Below, one piece after another: positions 42,284 to 51,150 of a stretch of 64,000 nucleotides of DNA (the stretch's first letter is position 1; each line of letters begins with the position of its first letter). A program made the translations under genes and the position numbers. A model generated the notes under the pieces. It did no database searches. It had not been told where the DNA came from and saw nothing but the letters and a program-made list of their open reading frames with translations. This DNA comes from Sphingomonadales bacterium (lineage in GTDB: Bacteria; Pseudomonadota; Alphaproteobacteria; Sphingomonadales; Sphingomonadaceae): contig JAGWVC010000001.1 of NCBI GenBank assembly GCA_018971065.1, forward strand, positions 88,378-152,377. Reading direction: 5' to 3'.

Positions 42284-43320
42284 GCCAGATGGACGCCCTG
42301 AACGCCGGCGCCGACAGCCCGGTGATTGCCGATGCCGAGGCGGCGGCGATCATGGTGATGCTGCTGGGCGACGAGCAGGCGGCGGCGATCCTGTCGGCGC
42401 TGGACCCGGGCGAGTTGCAATTGCTGGGCGAACGCATGGTGGCCCTGGGCGAAATCGCGCCCGAGGCGATCATCGAATCGGTCAACGGCTTCGTGCGGCG
42501 CACCGAGAAGCTGGGAATGCCCGCCGCCGACCGCACCCCGCAGGTGCGATCGCTGATGGCGCGCGCGGTGGGCCAGGTGAAGGCCGAGAACATGATGCAG
42601 CGCATCGTGCCCGATGCCGGGCCGGCCAGCTCGATCGAGCTGACGCGCTGGCTGAACGCATCGTCGATCGTGCCGATGGTGAAGGGCGAGCATCCGCAGG
42701 CGCTGGCCGTGCTGCTGGTGCAGCTTGACCCCGACGTGGCCGCGCAGGTGCTGCATTCGCTGCCGCAGAACGAGCAGGCGCAGATCGTCCACCGCGTGGC
42801 GACGATGGGGCCGGTTTCGGTGGAAGCGCTGGCGATGCTGGAAGAACTGCTGACCCGCCGCATCGGCGAGGTACATGGCGCGGCGATGCTGCAGATGGGC
42901 GGCCCGCGCCCGGCGGCGGAGATCATCAACAACGCCGGCAAGGCCACCGAGAAGCGGATCATGCCGGAGATCAGCAAGGCCGACAAGCTGCTGGCCCGCA
43001 AGATCGAGGAAGAGATGTTCAAGTTCGAGCATCTGTTCGTGCTGGACCCGCAGTCGATGGGCGCGCTGCTGCGCGAGGTGGAAAGCGAATCGCTGATCAA
43101 CGCGCTGAAGGGCATCGAGCCCGAGCAGCGCGACGTGTTCTTCCGCGCGATGTCGAGCCGCGCCGCCGACGGCGTCAAGGACGAGATCGCCAGCCTGGGT
43201 CGCCTGAAGATGGCCGAGGTGATGGAGGCGCAGCGCAGCATCATCGCCGCCGCCAAGCGCCTGGCCGCCGAGGGCGTGATCAGCTTCGGGTCGGGCGGTG
43301 GCGACGACGAATATGTCTAG
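42280..43320 (+). CDS. fliG: Flagellar motor switch protein FliG
   Basis: 346 aa in the usual three domains. The C-terminal torque domain has FEHLFVLDPQSMGALLREVESE with the charged residues that face the stator. ATGA-type overlap with fliF (42280-42283). Confidence 0.95.
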   Translation: MSQMDALNAGADSPVIADAEAAAIMVMLLGDEQAAAILSALDPGELQLLGERMVALGEIAPEAIIESVNGFVRRTEKLGMPAADRTPQVRSLMARAVGQVKAENMMQRIVPDAGPASSIELTRWLNASSIVPMVKGEHPQALAVLLVQLDPDVAAQVLHSLPQNEQAQIVHRVATMGPVSVEALAMLEELLTRRIGEVHGAAMLQMGGPRPAAEIINNAGKATEKRIMPEISKADKLLARKIEEEMFKFEHLFVLDPQSMGALLREVESESLINALKGIEPEQRDVFFRAMSSRAADGVKDEIASLGRLKMAEVMEAQRSIIAAAKRLAAEGVISFGSGGGDDEYV

Positions 43321-43912
43321 TTTCACCGCCTTGTCGGTGCCCAGCAGCGGCTTTGCGCCCGACGGGCGGTTCGTGCCGCGCGGGCCGGAGACGATGAGCG
43401 GCGCCGCCCAGCCCGATCCGGCGCTGGCCGCCGAGGAAGAAATCGATCCGCTGGACGTGGCGCTGGCGCAAGGGTTTGCCGAGGGCATGGCCCATGCGAA
43501 GTCCGAAGCCGAAGCTGCCGCGCGGCTGGCCGACGAAGCGCGCGACCGCTTTGCCTTCGCATTTTCGCGGCTGGATGCCGAACTGACCGAGGCGCTGCGG
43601 CAACGGCTGGTCGATACCGTGGTGGCGCTGTGCGAGGCGACGTTGCAGCCGCTGGCGCTGGACAAGCAGGCGCTGGCCGGCCGCGTGAAGAAGGTGGCCG
43701 ACATGTTCGTGCGCACCGATGACGAGCGCGTGTTCCGGCTGCATCCCGATGACATTGCCGTGGTGCAGCCGCTGCTGCCGCCCGAATGGACCTTCCTGCC
43801 CGATCCGGCGCTGACGCGCGGGACGATCCGGGTGGAAACGCAGGCGGGCGGGGCCGAGGATGGCCCCGAGACCTGGCGTCGCGCGATCGCGGAGGCCCTG
43901 AACCTGTGCTGA
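43313..43912 (+). CDS. fliH: Flagellar assembly protein FliH
   Basis: 199 aa from ATG 43313, overlapping fliG by 8 bases; GTG 43298 is an alternative. Low sequence conservation, but the pattern (DPLDVALAQGFAEGMAHAKSEAEA coiled coil, split here by reading, then a C-terminal domain binding FliI) and the place between fliG and fliI identify it. FliH regulates the FliI ATPase. Confidence 0.85.
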   Translation: MSSFTALSVPSSGFAPDGRFVPRGPETMSGAAQPDPALAAEEEIDPLDVALAQGFAEGMAHAKSEAEAAARLADEARDRFAFAFSRLDAELTEALRQRLVDTVVALCEATLQPLALDKQALAGRVKKVADMFVRTDDERVFRLHPDDIAVVQPLLPPEWTFLPDPALTRGTIRVETQAGGAEDGPETWRRAIAEALNLC

Positions 43913-45231
43913 AACTGTTCGAACCCCTGCTGGGCGACATGGCAGCGGTGCCGCTGGCGCTGGAACCGGCGCGATACGGGCTGGTGGCGGCGTGCGACGG
44001 CGGTTTGCTGGAGGTTTCGGGCCTGTCGATTCCGGTGGGGTCGATCTGCCGGATCGGGCAACGCGGCGATGAGCGACCGCTTTCGGCCGAAGTGATCGGC
44101 TTTCGCAATGGCCGCACGCTGATGATGCTGCTGGGCGATACCGTCAATCTGCGCCCGGGCGCGCGGGTCCATCCCGAGGGGCGGCCGGGGATGCTGCCGG
44201 TGGGCGAGGCGTTCCTGGGCCGCGCGGTCGATGGCGAAGGCCATCCGATCGACAATGCCGGGCCGCTGCACCCGCGCGAGCTGTGGCCGGCGGGGGGCGT
44301 GCGCACTTCGGCGCTGGACCGGTCGCCGGTGCGGCTGCCGTTCGACGTGGGCATCCGCGCGCTGAACGCGCTGACTACATTTGGCGTCGGCCAGCGCATC
44401 GGCATCATGGCCGGATCGGGCGTGGGCAAATCGGTGCTGCTGGACATGATTGCCCACGGGGCCGAGGCCGAAGTGGTGGTCGTCGGCCTGATCGGCGAGC
44501 GCGCCCGCGAGGTTTCCGACTTCGTCGAGCGGCACATGACCGGCGCGAAATTCGCGCACACGGCGGTGGTGGCGGTTCCCGCCGACCACGCGCCGAACCT
44601 GCGTCTGCGCGGCGCCTTGCTGGCGACTTCGATCGCCGAGCATTTCCGCGCGCAAGGGCGGCGGGTGCTGCTGATCATGGATTCGCTGACCCGCGTGGCC
44701 CATGCCGCGCGCGAGATCGGCCTGCTGCTGGGCGAGCCGGGCGCAGCGCGCGGCTATCCGCCCAGCGCGCTGGCGACGATCACCAAGCTGGTGGAGCGCG
44801 CCGGCAATTCGGCGGAAAGCGGCGGATCGATCACCGGGCTGTACACGGTGCTGGCCGATGGCGACAACCAGGACGACCCGGTGGTGGACACCGCGCGATC
44901 GATCCTCGACGGCCATATCGTGCTGAGCCGCGATCTGGCGCAGCGCGGGCAGTATCCGGCGATCGACATTGCCGCATCGCTGAGCCGCGTGATGAACGAC
45001 ATCGTGCCATCGGCGCACGAGAAACTGGCGCGGCAGTTTCGCGCGCTGATCGCCGGGTACGAAGCCAACCGCGACCTGGTGCTGATGGGCGCCTATCGCG
45101 CCGGGGCCGATCCGCAGCTAGACCGCGCGATCGAGATGCATCCCGCGCTGGTGGAGTTCCTGAGCCAGGAGCGCGGCAGCGTGGTGCCGATGGAACTGGC
45201 GGTGAACCAGCTTGCCGGCTTGCTGGGATAG
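43906..45231 (+). CDS. fliI: Flagellum-specific export ATPase FliI
   Basis: 441 aa from GTG 43906, which has GGAGG ten bases upstream and overlaps the end of fliH by seven. F1-beta-like: Walker A AGSGVGKS (169-176), GLIGERAREV, and DSLTRVAHAAREIGL. It energises export of rod, hook and filament subunits. A longer frame upstream reads through fliH and is not real. Confidence 0.94.
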   Translation: MLKLFEPLLGDMAAVPLALEPARYGLVAACDGGLLEVSGLSIPVGSICRIGQRGDERPLSAEVIGFRNGRTLMMLLGDTVNLRPGARVHPEGRPGMLPVGEAFLGRAVDGEGHPIDNAGPLHPRELWPAGGVRTSALDRSPVRLPFDVGIRALNALTTFGVGQRIGIMAGSGVGKSVLLDMIAHGAEAEVVVVGLIGERAREVSDFVERHMTGAKFAHTAVVAVPADHAPNLRLRGALLATSIAEHFRAQGRRVLLIMDSLTRVAHAAREIGLLLGEPGAARGYPPSALATITKLVERAGNSAESGGSITGLYTVLADGDNQDDPVVDTARSILDGHIVLSRDLAQRGQYPAIDIAASLSRVMNDIVPSAHEKLARQFRALIAGYEANRDLVLMGAYRAGADPQLDRAIEMHPALVEFLSQERGSVVPMELAVNQLAGLLG

Positions 45232-45237
45232 CGGGCC

Positions 45238-45663
45238 GTGAAGGAAGAGCTGAGGAAGCTGGCGCGATTGCAGCGGCTGGAGCGGGTGCGGGCGATCGCC
45301 AAGCAGACCGCCGCCACCGAGGCCGCGCGCGCCGAAAGCACGCTGGCACAGTTGCAGGCGCTGGCGACGCGGACCGGGGCGCTGGCCGCCGACTATGCGC
45401 TGCGCAGCGATGCGCGCGACGGCGCCGACCTGTTGCGGCTGACGCGGTTTCGCAGCGGCTTGCAGGGGGTGCGCGACCGGACGCTGGCCGATGCCGCGCG
45501 CGCGCAGAATGTCGCCGACGTGCGGCAGGCCGAGCTGGCGCAGGCCGAACGCAGCCGCGCGGCGGTGGAAGACCGCGCCATCGCGCAACGGAAAGAGCTG
45601 GCCGGCAAGGCGCAGATGGCGGTGCTGGGCGCGCGAAAGGCGCTGGGCAGCGACGCGGATTAG
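45238..45663 (+). CDS. fliJ: Flagellar protein FliJ
   Basis: 141 aa from GTG 45238, six bases after fliI. All-helical, charged, without strong motifs, as FliJ is: two long coiled-coil helices (LARLQRLERVRAIAKQTA; VADVRQAELAQAERSRAAVE). It couples FliI to the export gate. Position after fliI is the main evidence. Confidence 0.82.
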   Translation: MKEELRKLARLQRLERVRAIAKQTAATEAARAESTLAQLQALATRTGALAADYALRSDARDGADLLRLTRFRSGLQGVRDRTLADAARAQNVADVRQAELAQAERSRAAVEDRAIAQRKELAGKAQMAVLGARKALGSDAD

Positions 45664-45678
45664 CTGATTGTCCGAATT

Positions 45679-45694
45679 TGGCACGAACCTTGAA
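45679..45694 (+). promoter_or_regulatory. Sigma-54-type promoter upstream of fliK
   Basis: TGGCACGAACCTTGAA matches TGGCACG-N4-TTGCA except C to A in the -12 GC. Spacing is exact. It lies in the only sizeable gap (45664-45749) between fliJ and fliK and would start the fliK-flhB operon. Confidence 0.6.
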
Positions 45695-45749
45695 TAGTTA
45701 ACCGCAGAGCCAGTGGCGCCATGCCACGAAGCCCTGGGGAAACCATTCG

Positions 45750-47117
45750 ATGACCGCACCGCTTTCGCTGAACATGACCTCCGCCACGGCACCGGCGGCC
45801 GGCGGAATCAGCGATACCGGGGCTGCGGCGGTTGCCGGCCCGGGGTTCGACCAGGTGCTGGCCGCGCAGGCCGCACCGACCGCCGCCGATGCAGCCACTG
45901 CCGCGCCGATTGCCACCACTCTTGCCTCCGTCCTTGCCGTTGCCGGCAAATTGCCGGAAACCGGCAAGGCTTTGCCGGCAAACCTGTTGCCGGTTTTTGC
46001 CGGTGCGGCGGTGGACGCGGCACCCGACAGCGATCCTGCCGCGAAATCCGATGCCGACCAGGCCGACAGCAAGCCCGAAGCGCCGGTGGCCGATGCCGCC
46101 GCACAGCCGCTGGCGCTGCTGGCGGGCCTGCTGGCGCCGCTGAACCTGCCCGCCCCGGCCGCGAACGCCCCGGCAAAGCAGGCCGAAACCGTGCGCGCCG
46201 CCGCCGCCCAGCCCGCGCTGGTGACGCAGGCGACCGGGCAGGCCCCGCGCACCGTCGCCCCTGCCGCGCCCGCTCCTGCCGATGCCGCCGTGGTGCCGGC
46301 CGCCCTGCCGGGCCAGGTGGTGACGATGGCGGTGCTGTCGGCGGACGATTCCGCGCCCAGGGCTTCCGCCCCCACCAAGGCCCGCAACGCCGCGCAATCC
46401 CCTAAGGCCCCGGCGACGGCCGATTCAAGCTTTGCTGCGATAACGGCACCGTCTGCTTCCCCGAGTGGACAGTCAGGCGATGCCGGGCAAGGCCAACCTC
46501 CGATGGCCGACACCGCGACGTCGCCGGCGGGGTCGTTGGCGATCGCTTCCCCCGAGGCACCGCGCGATCCCGCCACCTTTGCCGCGCTGAACGCGATGCC
46601 CGCGCTGCCCGCCTCCGCCGCTGCGCCCGCGGTCACCACCGCCGCGATTTCCGCCCCGCACGACATGACCGCGCTGGTCGATCGGCTGGTCGAGGCACGG
46701 GCCGCCGCGCGCGGCTCGGCATCGGACGGCACCGTCGCCACGTCGGTGCGCCATGCCGAGTTCGGCCAGGTTTCGCTGCGCTTCGAGACCGGCGCCAATG
46801 GCCTCTCGGTGTCGATGGCCAGCAACGATCCCGGCTTCGCCCCCGCCGCGCAGGCCGCGCTGGCCGCCGCGCCGCAAGTGGCCGCATCGCAGGCCGGTGC
46901 GGGCGCCGACATGCGCCAGCAGGGCCAGTCGCAACAGGGCCAATCACAATCGCAGTCGTCGTTCGCCCAGTCGCAGGGCTGGTCGGGCAACGGCCAGCAA
47001 CAGCCGCGCCAGCAGGCGCCGGCCGCCGCCACCGGGTTCGCCGCCGCATCGCGCAGCGCGCCCGCCGCCACTTCCGGTGACGGCACCGCGCCGTCGCCCG
47101 CAGGCGTGTTCGCCTGA
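45750..47117 (+). CDS. fliK: Flagellar hook-length control protein FliK
   Basis: 455 aa, very rich in Ala and Pro, without signal peptide. The conserved C-terminal Flg_hook domain is at about 325-375 (RHAEFGQVSLRFETGANGLSV); a Gln/Ser-rich segment and Ala-rich tail follow it. FliK measures the hook and switches export specificity. Residues about 60-90 are encoded by the TTGCCGG cluster described separately, where Leu is written TTG although CTG dominates elsewhere. Confidence 0.88.
   Translation: MTAPLSLNMTSATAPAAGGISDTGAAAVAGPGFDQVLAAQAAPTAADAATAAPIATTLASVLAVAGKLPETGKALPANLLPVFAGAAVDAAPDSDPAAKSDADQADSKPEAPVADAAAQPLALLAGLLAPLNLPAPAANAPAKQAETVRAAAAQPALVTQATGQAPRTVAPAAPAPADAAVVPAALPGQVVTMAVLSADDSAPRASAPTKARNAAQSPKAPATADSSFAAITAPSASPSGQSGDAGQGQPPMADTATSPAGSLAIASPEAPRDPATFAALNAMPALPASAAAPAVTTAAISAPHDMTALVDRLVEARAAARGSASDGTVATSVRHAEFGQVSLRFETGANGLSVSMASNDPGFAPAAQAALAAAPQVAASQAGAGADMRQQGQSQQGQSQSQSSFAQSQGWSGNGQQQPRQQAPAAATGFAAASRSAPAATSGDGTAPSPAGVFA
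45940..46003. promoter_or_regulatory. Phased TTGCCGG cluster inside fliK (putative downstream enhancer)
   Basis: Six TTGCCGG sites in 64 bp begin at 45940, 45951, 45961 (reverse), 45972, 45987 and 45997, steps of 10, 11, 10, 15 and 10. Two are the full palindrome TTGCCGGCAA. The cluster lies about 250 bases downstream of the sigma-54-like site at 45679. Same motif and phasing as between fliC and flbD. Confidence 0.5.
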
Positions 47118-47145
47118 TTTCGTTCCGGACATCAAGGGGTAAGTC

Positions 47146-47733
47146 ATGAGCAAGGACAAAGTCGAAAAGGACGCCAAGCCGAAGGGCAAGGGCATGATCG
47201 TGATGGCCGGCATGGCCGTGGCGATGCTGGCGATCGGCGGCGGCGGCGCGTTCGCGCTGGTGAAGTTCGGCGTGATCGGCGGGCATGAAGCCAAGAAGGA
47301 GGATAATTCTCCGAAGTTGGTCCACAAGGGCGACGAGGACCCGTTCGCCCCCAAGGCCGAAGGCGGCAAGGAAGGCGAAGCCGGCAAGGAAGTCGAAGGC
47401 GAGGGCGGCAGCCCGTACAAGACCACCTACTTCACGTTCCCCGACGATTTCACATCCAACCTGCGCAATTCCAGCGCGCTGATCCAGGTGAGCCTGGCCT
47501 GCTCCACGCACCGCGACGGCCGCGTGCTGATGTGGCTGAAGAAGCACGAGTTGGCGATCCGTTCGGCGATGCTGGCGGTGCTGGCCGACACCCCCGAGGA
47601 AGACGTCAACACCATCGAGGGCAAGGACCGGCTGCAGAAGCGGCTGACCCAGGCGATCAACAAGGTGCTGATCGACACCGAAGGGTTCGGCGGCGTCGAT
47701 GCGGTCTATTTCAAGGCCTTCCTGGTGCAGTAG
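47146..47733 (+). CDS. fliL: Flagellar basal-body protein FliL
   Basis: 195 aa. Short basic N-terminus, one membrane span at about 18-42 (MIVMAGMAVAMLAIGGGG), a charged Lys/Glu-rich linker, then the FliL domain with TFPDDFTSNLRNS and LRSAMLAVLAD-like blocks. It supports stator function at the inner membrane. 28 bases after fliK. Confidence 0.9.
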   Translation: MSKDKVEKDAKPKGKGMIVMAGMAVAMLAIGGGGAFALVKFGVIGGHEAKKEDNSPKLVHKGDEDPFAPKAEGGKEGEAGKEVEGEGGSPYKTTYFTFPDDFTSNLRNSSALIQVSLACSTHRDGRVLMWLKKHELAIRSAMLAVLADTPEEDVNTIEGKDRLQKRLTQAINKVLIDTEGFGGVDAVYFKAFLVQ

Positions 47734-47786
47734 CGCCCCGCCGCGAACCGAAGCCCCCACTCCCCAGCATTCATCCGAAAGCCGCC

Positions 47787-48713
47787 ATGAAACCCGAACG
47801 CGCCTTCATCGCCGAACGTCCGCTGGCCCAGCACTGCGCAGAACTGCTGCGCACCGGGCCTGATCCGGTGGCCCTGCTGCCGCTGCTTGGCCGCATGGGC
47901 GAACGCCTGGCCCGCCGCCTTTCGGGCGCGCTGGCGCCGCTGATGGGCGGCGAGGCGCCGGTGGTGCGCTGCCAGAGCCCGCGCGAGGGCACGCTGGAAA
48001 CGCTGGCCGCCGCGGCGATGAGCCCGCTGGCCGCCAACAGCCTGATGACAATGGGCGCCGGCCGCGTACCGGTGCTGGTGTCGATCGACGCCGAGCCGGT
48101 GCTGCGCATCGTCGATCGCGCGTTCGGCGGCAAGGGCGACGCGCCGATGCCGCTGCCCGAGAAATTCCCGATGGCCGCCGACCTGATGATCGGCCGGCTG
48201 GAAGCGCTGGTCACCGCGCAGATCGCCATCGCGGTCGAGGCGGTGGCGCCCGAAGCCGCGCAGCGCGCGGGCGCGCTGGCGTTCGCCCCGGTGCGCCGCG
48301 ACGGCGCGCTGATGCAGCTTGAACCGTTCGAGGCCGACACGCCGCTGGCGATCCTGCCGCTGGAAGTGGAAGACGACGGCCTGCTGCCCTGGGCGCTGAC
48401 CTTCGCGCTGCCGCTGGCGGCGCTGCCGGCGCTGTTCGGGCAGGCCTCGGACGAGGCCCCTGCCCCGGTCCACCCGGTCGCCAACCCGTGGGATGCCCCG
48501 TTTGCCGAGCTGCCGCTGTCGGTGCGCGCGGTCATCGTCGATATGCGGATGCCGTTCTCGACGATTGCCGCGCTGGCCCCCGGCCAGGTCATTCCCGTCT
48601 CGGTGGCGCGCAGCGTGCCGTTGCAATGCGGCGGCGTGACGCTGGCCCACGGCGCCGTCGGCGCGGTGGACGAACGCGTCGCCATCCAGATCACCGAAGC
48701 CTTTTCCGCCTGA
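47787..48713 (+). CDS. fliM: Flagellar motor switch protein FliM
   Basis: 308 aa from ATG 47787. Middle CheC-like domain and C-terminal SpoA domain (PFSTIAALAPGQVIPVSVA) fit FliM. It is shorter than typical and the N-terminal CheY-binding peptide (LSQxEIDxLL) is not recognisable; the start MKPERAFIAERPLAQHCAEL resembles the weakly conserved alphaproteobacterial forms. Position before fliN supports the call. Confidence 0.85.
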   Translation: MKPERAFIAERPLAQHCAELLRTGPDPVALLPLLGRMGERLARRLSGALAPLMGGEAPVVRCQSPREGTLETLAAAAMSPLAANSLMTMGAGRVPVLVSIDAEPVLRIVDRAFGGKGDAPMPLPEKFPMAADLMIGRLEALVTAQIAIAVEAVAPEAAQRAGALAFAPVRRDGALMQLEPFEADTPLAILPLEVEDDGLLPWALTFALPLAALPALFGQASDEAPAPVHPVANPWDAPFAELPLSVRAVIVDMRMPFSTIAALAPGQVIPVSVARSVPLQCGGVTLAHGAVGAVDERVAIQITEAFSA

Positions 48714-48727
48714 AGGAGTCCCAAGAC

Positions 48728-49006
48728 ATGAACCTGCAACCCCGCGCCTTCGATTTCCTGGCCGACGTCGATGTCCGCCTTTCGGTCGAACTGGGCCGCA
48801 CCGACATGAAGCTGCGCGACGTGATGTCGCTGGGCGCCGAAAGCGTCGTGATGCTGGACCGGCTGACCGACGAACTGCTGGACGTGATGGTCAACGGCAA
48901 GGTCATCGCCAAGGGCGAGATCGTCGCGCAGGGCAACCGCTTCGGCCTGCGCATCGTCGAGATGGCCGATGGCCGCACCGCCGATGCCGTGTCGGCTGAC
49001 GCCTGA
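48728..49006 (+). CDS. fliN: Flagellar motor switch protein FliN
   Basis: 92 aa; ATG 48728 follows AAGGAG. A single SpoA domain: DVRLSVELGRTDMKLRDVMSL, then KGEIVAQGNRFGLRIVEM. It forms the lower C-ring with FliM. Confidence 0.94.
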   Translation: MNLQPRAFDFLADVDVRLSVELGRTDMKLRDVMSLGAESVVMLDRLTDELLDVMVNGKVIAKGEIVAQGNRFGLRIVEMADGRTADAVSADA

Positions 49007-49281
49007 TGGCCTGGTACATCGTCAAGCTGCTGTTCCTGCTGCCGCTGATCGGCGGGATGATCTGGGGGAGCCTGAAGCTCAGCCAGATCGTGCAGGCGCG
49101 GATGGGCAAGGTGGCCGGCGGCAACACGCGGTCGGTGAAGATCACCGAGACGGTGATGCTGTCGCCCACGCTGAAGCTGGCGGTGCTGGAATTCCACGGC
49201 CGCGAGATCCTCGTCTCGGTCTCGCGCGGGGGGCTGACGCGCCTTGCCGAGGCGCCGGCCCGGAGCGGATACGACCTGTGA
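49006..49281 (+). CDS. fliO: Flagellar biosynthetic protein FliO
   Basis: 91 aa, sharing one base with the fliN stop. One membrane span (LLFLLPLIGGMIWGSL) followed by a small cytoplasmic domain (SVKITETVMLSPTLKLAVLE). FliO helps assemble the FliP ring. Confidence 0.88.
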   Translation: MAWYIVKLLFLLPLIGGMIWGSLKLSQIVQARMGKVAGGNTRSVKITETVMLSPTLKLAVLEFHGREILVSVSRGGLTRLAEAPARSGYDL

Positions 49282-50066
49282 AGAAACTGCTTTCCCTGAT
49301 CGCCGCGCTGGGCGGCATCGGCCTTTCGGTGGCGGCGCACGCGCAGGCGGCGGCAACGCCGCTGGCCCCGGCCGGCGGCAGCGCCATTCCCGGCGCGCTG
49401 GACCGCGCCTTCCAGACCATGAACGGCGGCCCCGGCGGCGGCATGACCCTGTCGATGCAGTTGCTCCTGATCATGGGGCTGCTGACCATCCTGCCCAGCC
49501 TCGTGCTGATGATGACCAGCTTCACGCGCATCCTGATCGTGCTGTCGATCCTGCGGCAGGCGCTGGGGCTGCAACAGTCGCCGCCGAACCAGGTGCTGAT
49601 CGGGCTGTCGCTGTTCCTGTCGCTGTTCGTGATGGCGCCGACGCTGGAAAAGGTGAACGCCAACGCGATCACCCCCTATTCCGCCGGCAGCATCAACGCC
49701 ACGCAGGCGATCTCGGCGGCGGGGGTGGAATTCCACGCCTTCATGATCCGCCAGACGCGCACGCACGACCTGGCGATGTTCGCCGACATGGCGAAAGCGC
49801 CGAAGTTCGCCACGCCCACCGAAGTGCCGTTCTCGATCCTGCTGCCTGCCTTCGTGACCAGCGAACTGAAGACCGCGTTCCAGATCGGCTTCATGCTGTA
49901 CCTGCCGTTCCTGATCATCGACCTGGTCGTCTCTTCCGTGCTGATGAGCCTGGGCATGATGATGATGAGCCCGGCGCTGATCTCGCTGCCGTTCAAGCTG
50001 CTGCTGTTCGTGCTGGTCGATGGCTGGGCGCTGCTGATGGGCAGCCTTGTGGCCTCGTTCGGGTAG
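49278..50066 (+). CDS. fliP: Flagellar export gate protein FliP
   Basis: 262 aa from GTG 49278, which overlaps the fliO stop (GTGA). A cleavable signal peptide (KKLLSLIAALGGIGLSVAAH) and four membrane spans; MMTSFTRILIVLSILRQALG and the MMMSPALISLPFKLLLFV segment are FliP hallmarks. It forms the core of the export gate with FliQ and FliR. Confidence 0.95.
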   Translation: MKKLLSLIAALGGIGLSVAAHAQAAATPLAPAGGSAIPGALDRAFQTMNGGPGGGMTLSMQLLLIMGLLTILPSLVLMMTSFTRILIVLSILRQALGLQQSPPNQVLIGLSLFLSLFVMAPTLEKVNANAITPYSAGSINATQAISAAGVEFHAFMIRQTRTHDLAMFADMAKAPKFATPTEVPFSILLPAFVTSELKTAFQIGFMLYLPFLIIDLVVSSVLMSLGMMMMSPALISLPFKLLLFVLVDGWALLMGSLVASFG

Positions 50067-50085
50067 CGCGGAAGGACTCTGACTC

Positions 50086-50370
50086 ATGGACGAGACCACT
50101 TCCCTGCTTTCGCTGGCCGACCGCATGCTGTGGGTGGCCGCGCTGGTCGGCGCGCCCGTGCTACTGGCCAGCCTGGCCGTGGGCCTGGTGATCGGCGTGG
50201 TGCAGGCCGCCACCTCGGTTTCCGAAGCGACGCTGGCGTTCGTGCCCAAAGTGATCATCTGCGCCGCGGTGCTGGTGATCTTCGGCGCATCGATGATGGG
50301 CCTGATCGAGGATTTCCAGCGCGACATCTTTTCCGCGATCGCCGCGATAGGAAAAGGCGGCGTGCAATGA
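50086..50370 (+). CDS. fliQ: Flagellar export gate protein FliQ
   Basis: 94 aa with two membrane spans and the motif VGLVIGVVQAATSVSEATLA. Follows fliP by 19 bases. Confidence 0.95.
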   Translation: MDETTSLLSLADRMLWVAALVGAPVLLASLAVGLVIGVVQAATSVSEATLAFVPKVIICAAVLVIFGASMMGLIEDFQRDIFSAIAAIGKGGVQ

Positions 50371-51149
50371 TGCCGCTGAGCTTCGGCTTCGGCCCGCTGG
50401 AGGCCGAGTTCTGGCGCTGGGTGTTCCTGATGACCCGGATCGGCGCCGGGTTGCTGGCGGTGCCCATCTTCGGCGCGGCCAGCGTGCCGGCGCAAGTGCG
50501 GGTGATGATTGCCGCCGCCGTCGCAGCGCTGGTGGCGGGGTGGACCAATGCCCAGCCGCCCGCGCACCTGATGTCCGCTGCCGGCCTGATGTCGGTCGGC
50601 GGCGAAGTGCTGGTGGGGCTGACGCTGGGCTTCGTGCTGCAATTCGCCTTCGCCGCGCCGACCATCGCCGCCGAAGTGATCGGCGGCGGCATGGGGCTGT
50701 CGATGGCCTCCACCATCGATCCGCATTCGGGCGCTTCGTCGCCGGCGCTGGGCCAGTATTTCGCGGTGATCCTGACGCTGATCTTCCTGGGGCTGGGCGG
50801 GCACCTGCAGTGGATCGCGCTGGTGGTGAAAAGCTACAGCGTGTTTCCGCCGGGGCAGACCTGGCTGGGTGCCGAACGCTTCGCAATGGTGGCCGGGTTC
50901 GCCTCGGACATGCTGGCGGCGGGGGTGGTGATGGCGCTGCCGGTCACGCTGGTGCTGCTGCTGGTGCAGGTGCTGGCCGGCGTGCTGAGCCGTTCCGCCC
51001 CGGCGCTGAACCTGTTTTCGCTGGGCCTGCCCGCCGGCATCGTCGCCGGGTTCATGGCGCTGGTGATCTCGGCGCCGATGGTGTCCGACCGCATGGCGGA
51101 CCTGACCGCGCATGCCATCGCCACCGCCGGCAAGGTGATCGAGAAGTAG
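50367..51149 (+). CDS. fliR: Flagellar export gate protein FliR
   Basis: 260 aa from ATG 50367, overlapping the fliQ stop (ATGA). Six or more membrane spans; PIFGAASVPAQVRVMIA and the GLPAGIVAGFMALVIS segment fit FliR. Single-copy component of the gate, directly before flhB as usual. Confidence 0.94.
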   Translation: MMPLSFGFGPLEAEFWRWVFLMTRIGAGLLAVPIFGAASVPAQVRVMIAAAVAALVAGWTNAQPPAHLMSAAGLMSVGGEVLVGLTLGFVLQFAFAAPTIAAEVIGGGMGLSMASTIDPHSGASSPALGQYFAVILTLIFLGLGGHLQWIALVVKSYSVFPPGQTWLGAERFAMVAGFASDMLAAGVVMALPVTLVLLLVQVLAGVLSRSAPALNLFSLGLPAGIVAGFMALVISAPMVSDRMADLTAHAIATAGKVIEK

Positions 51150-51150
51150 C

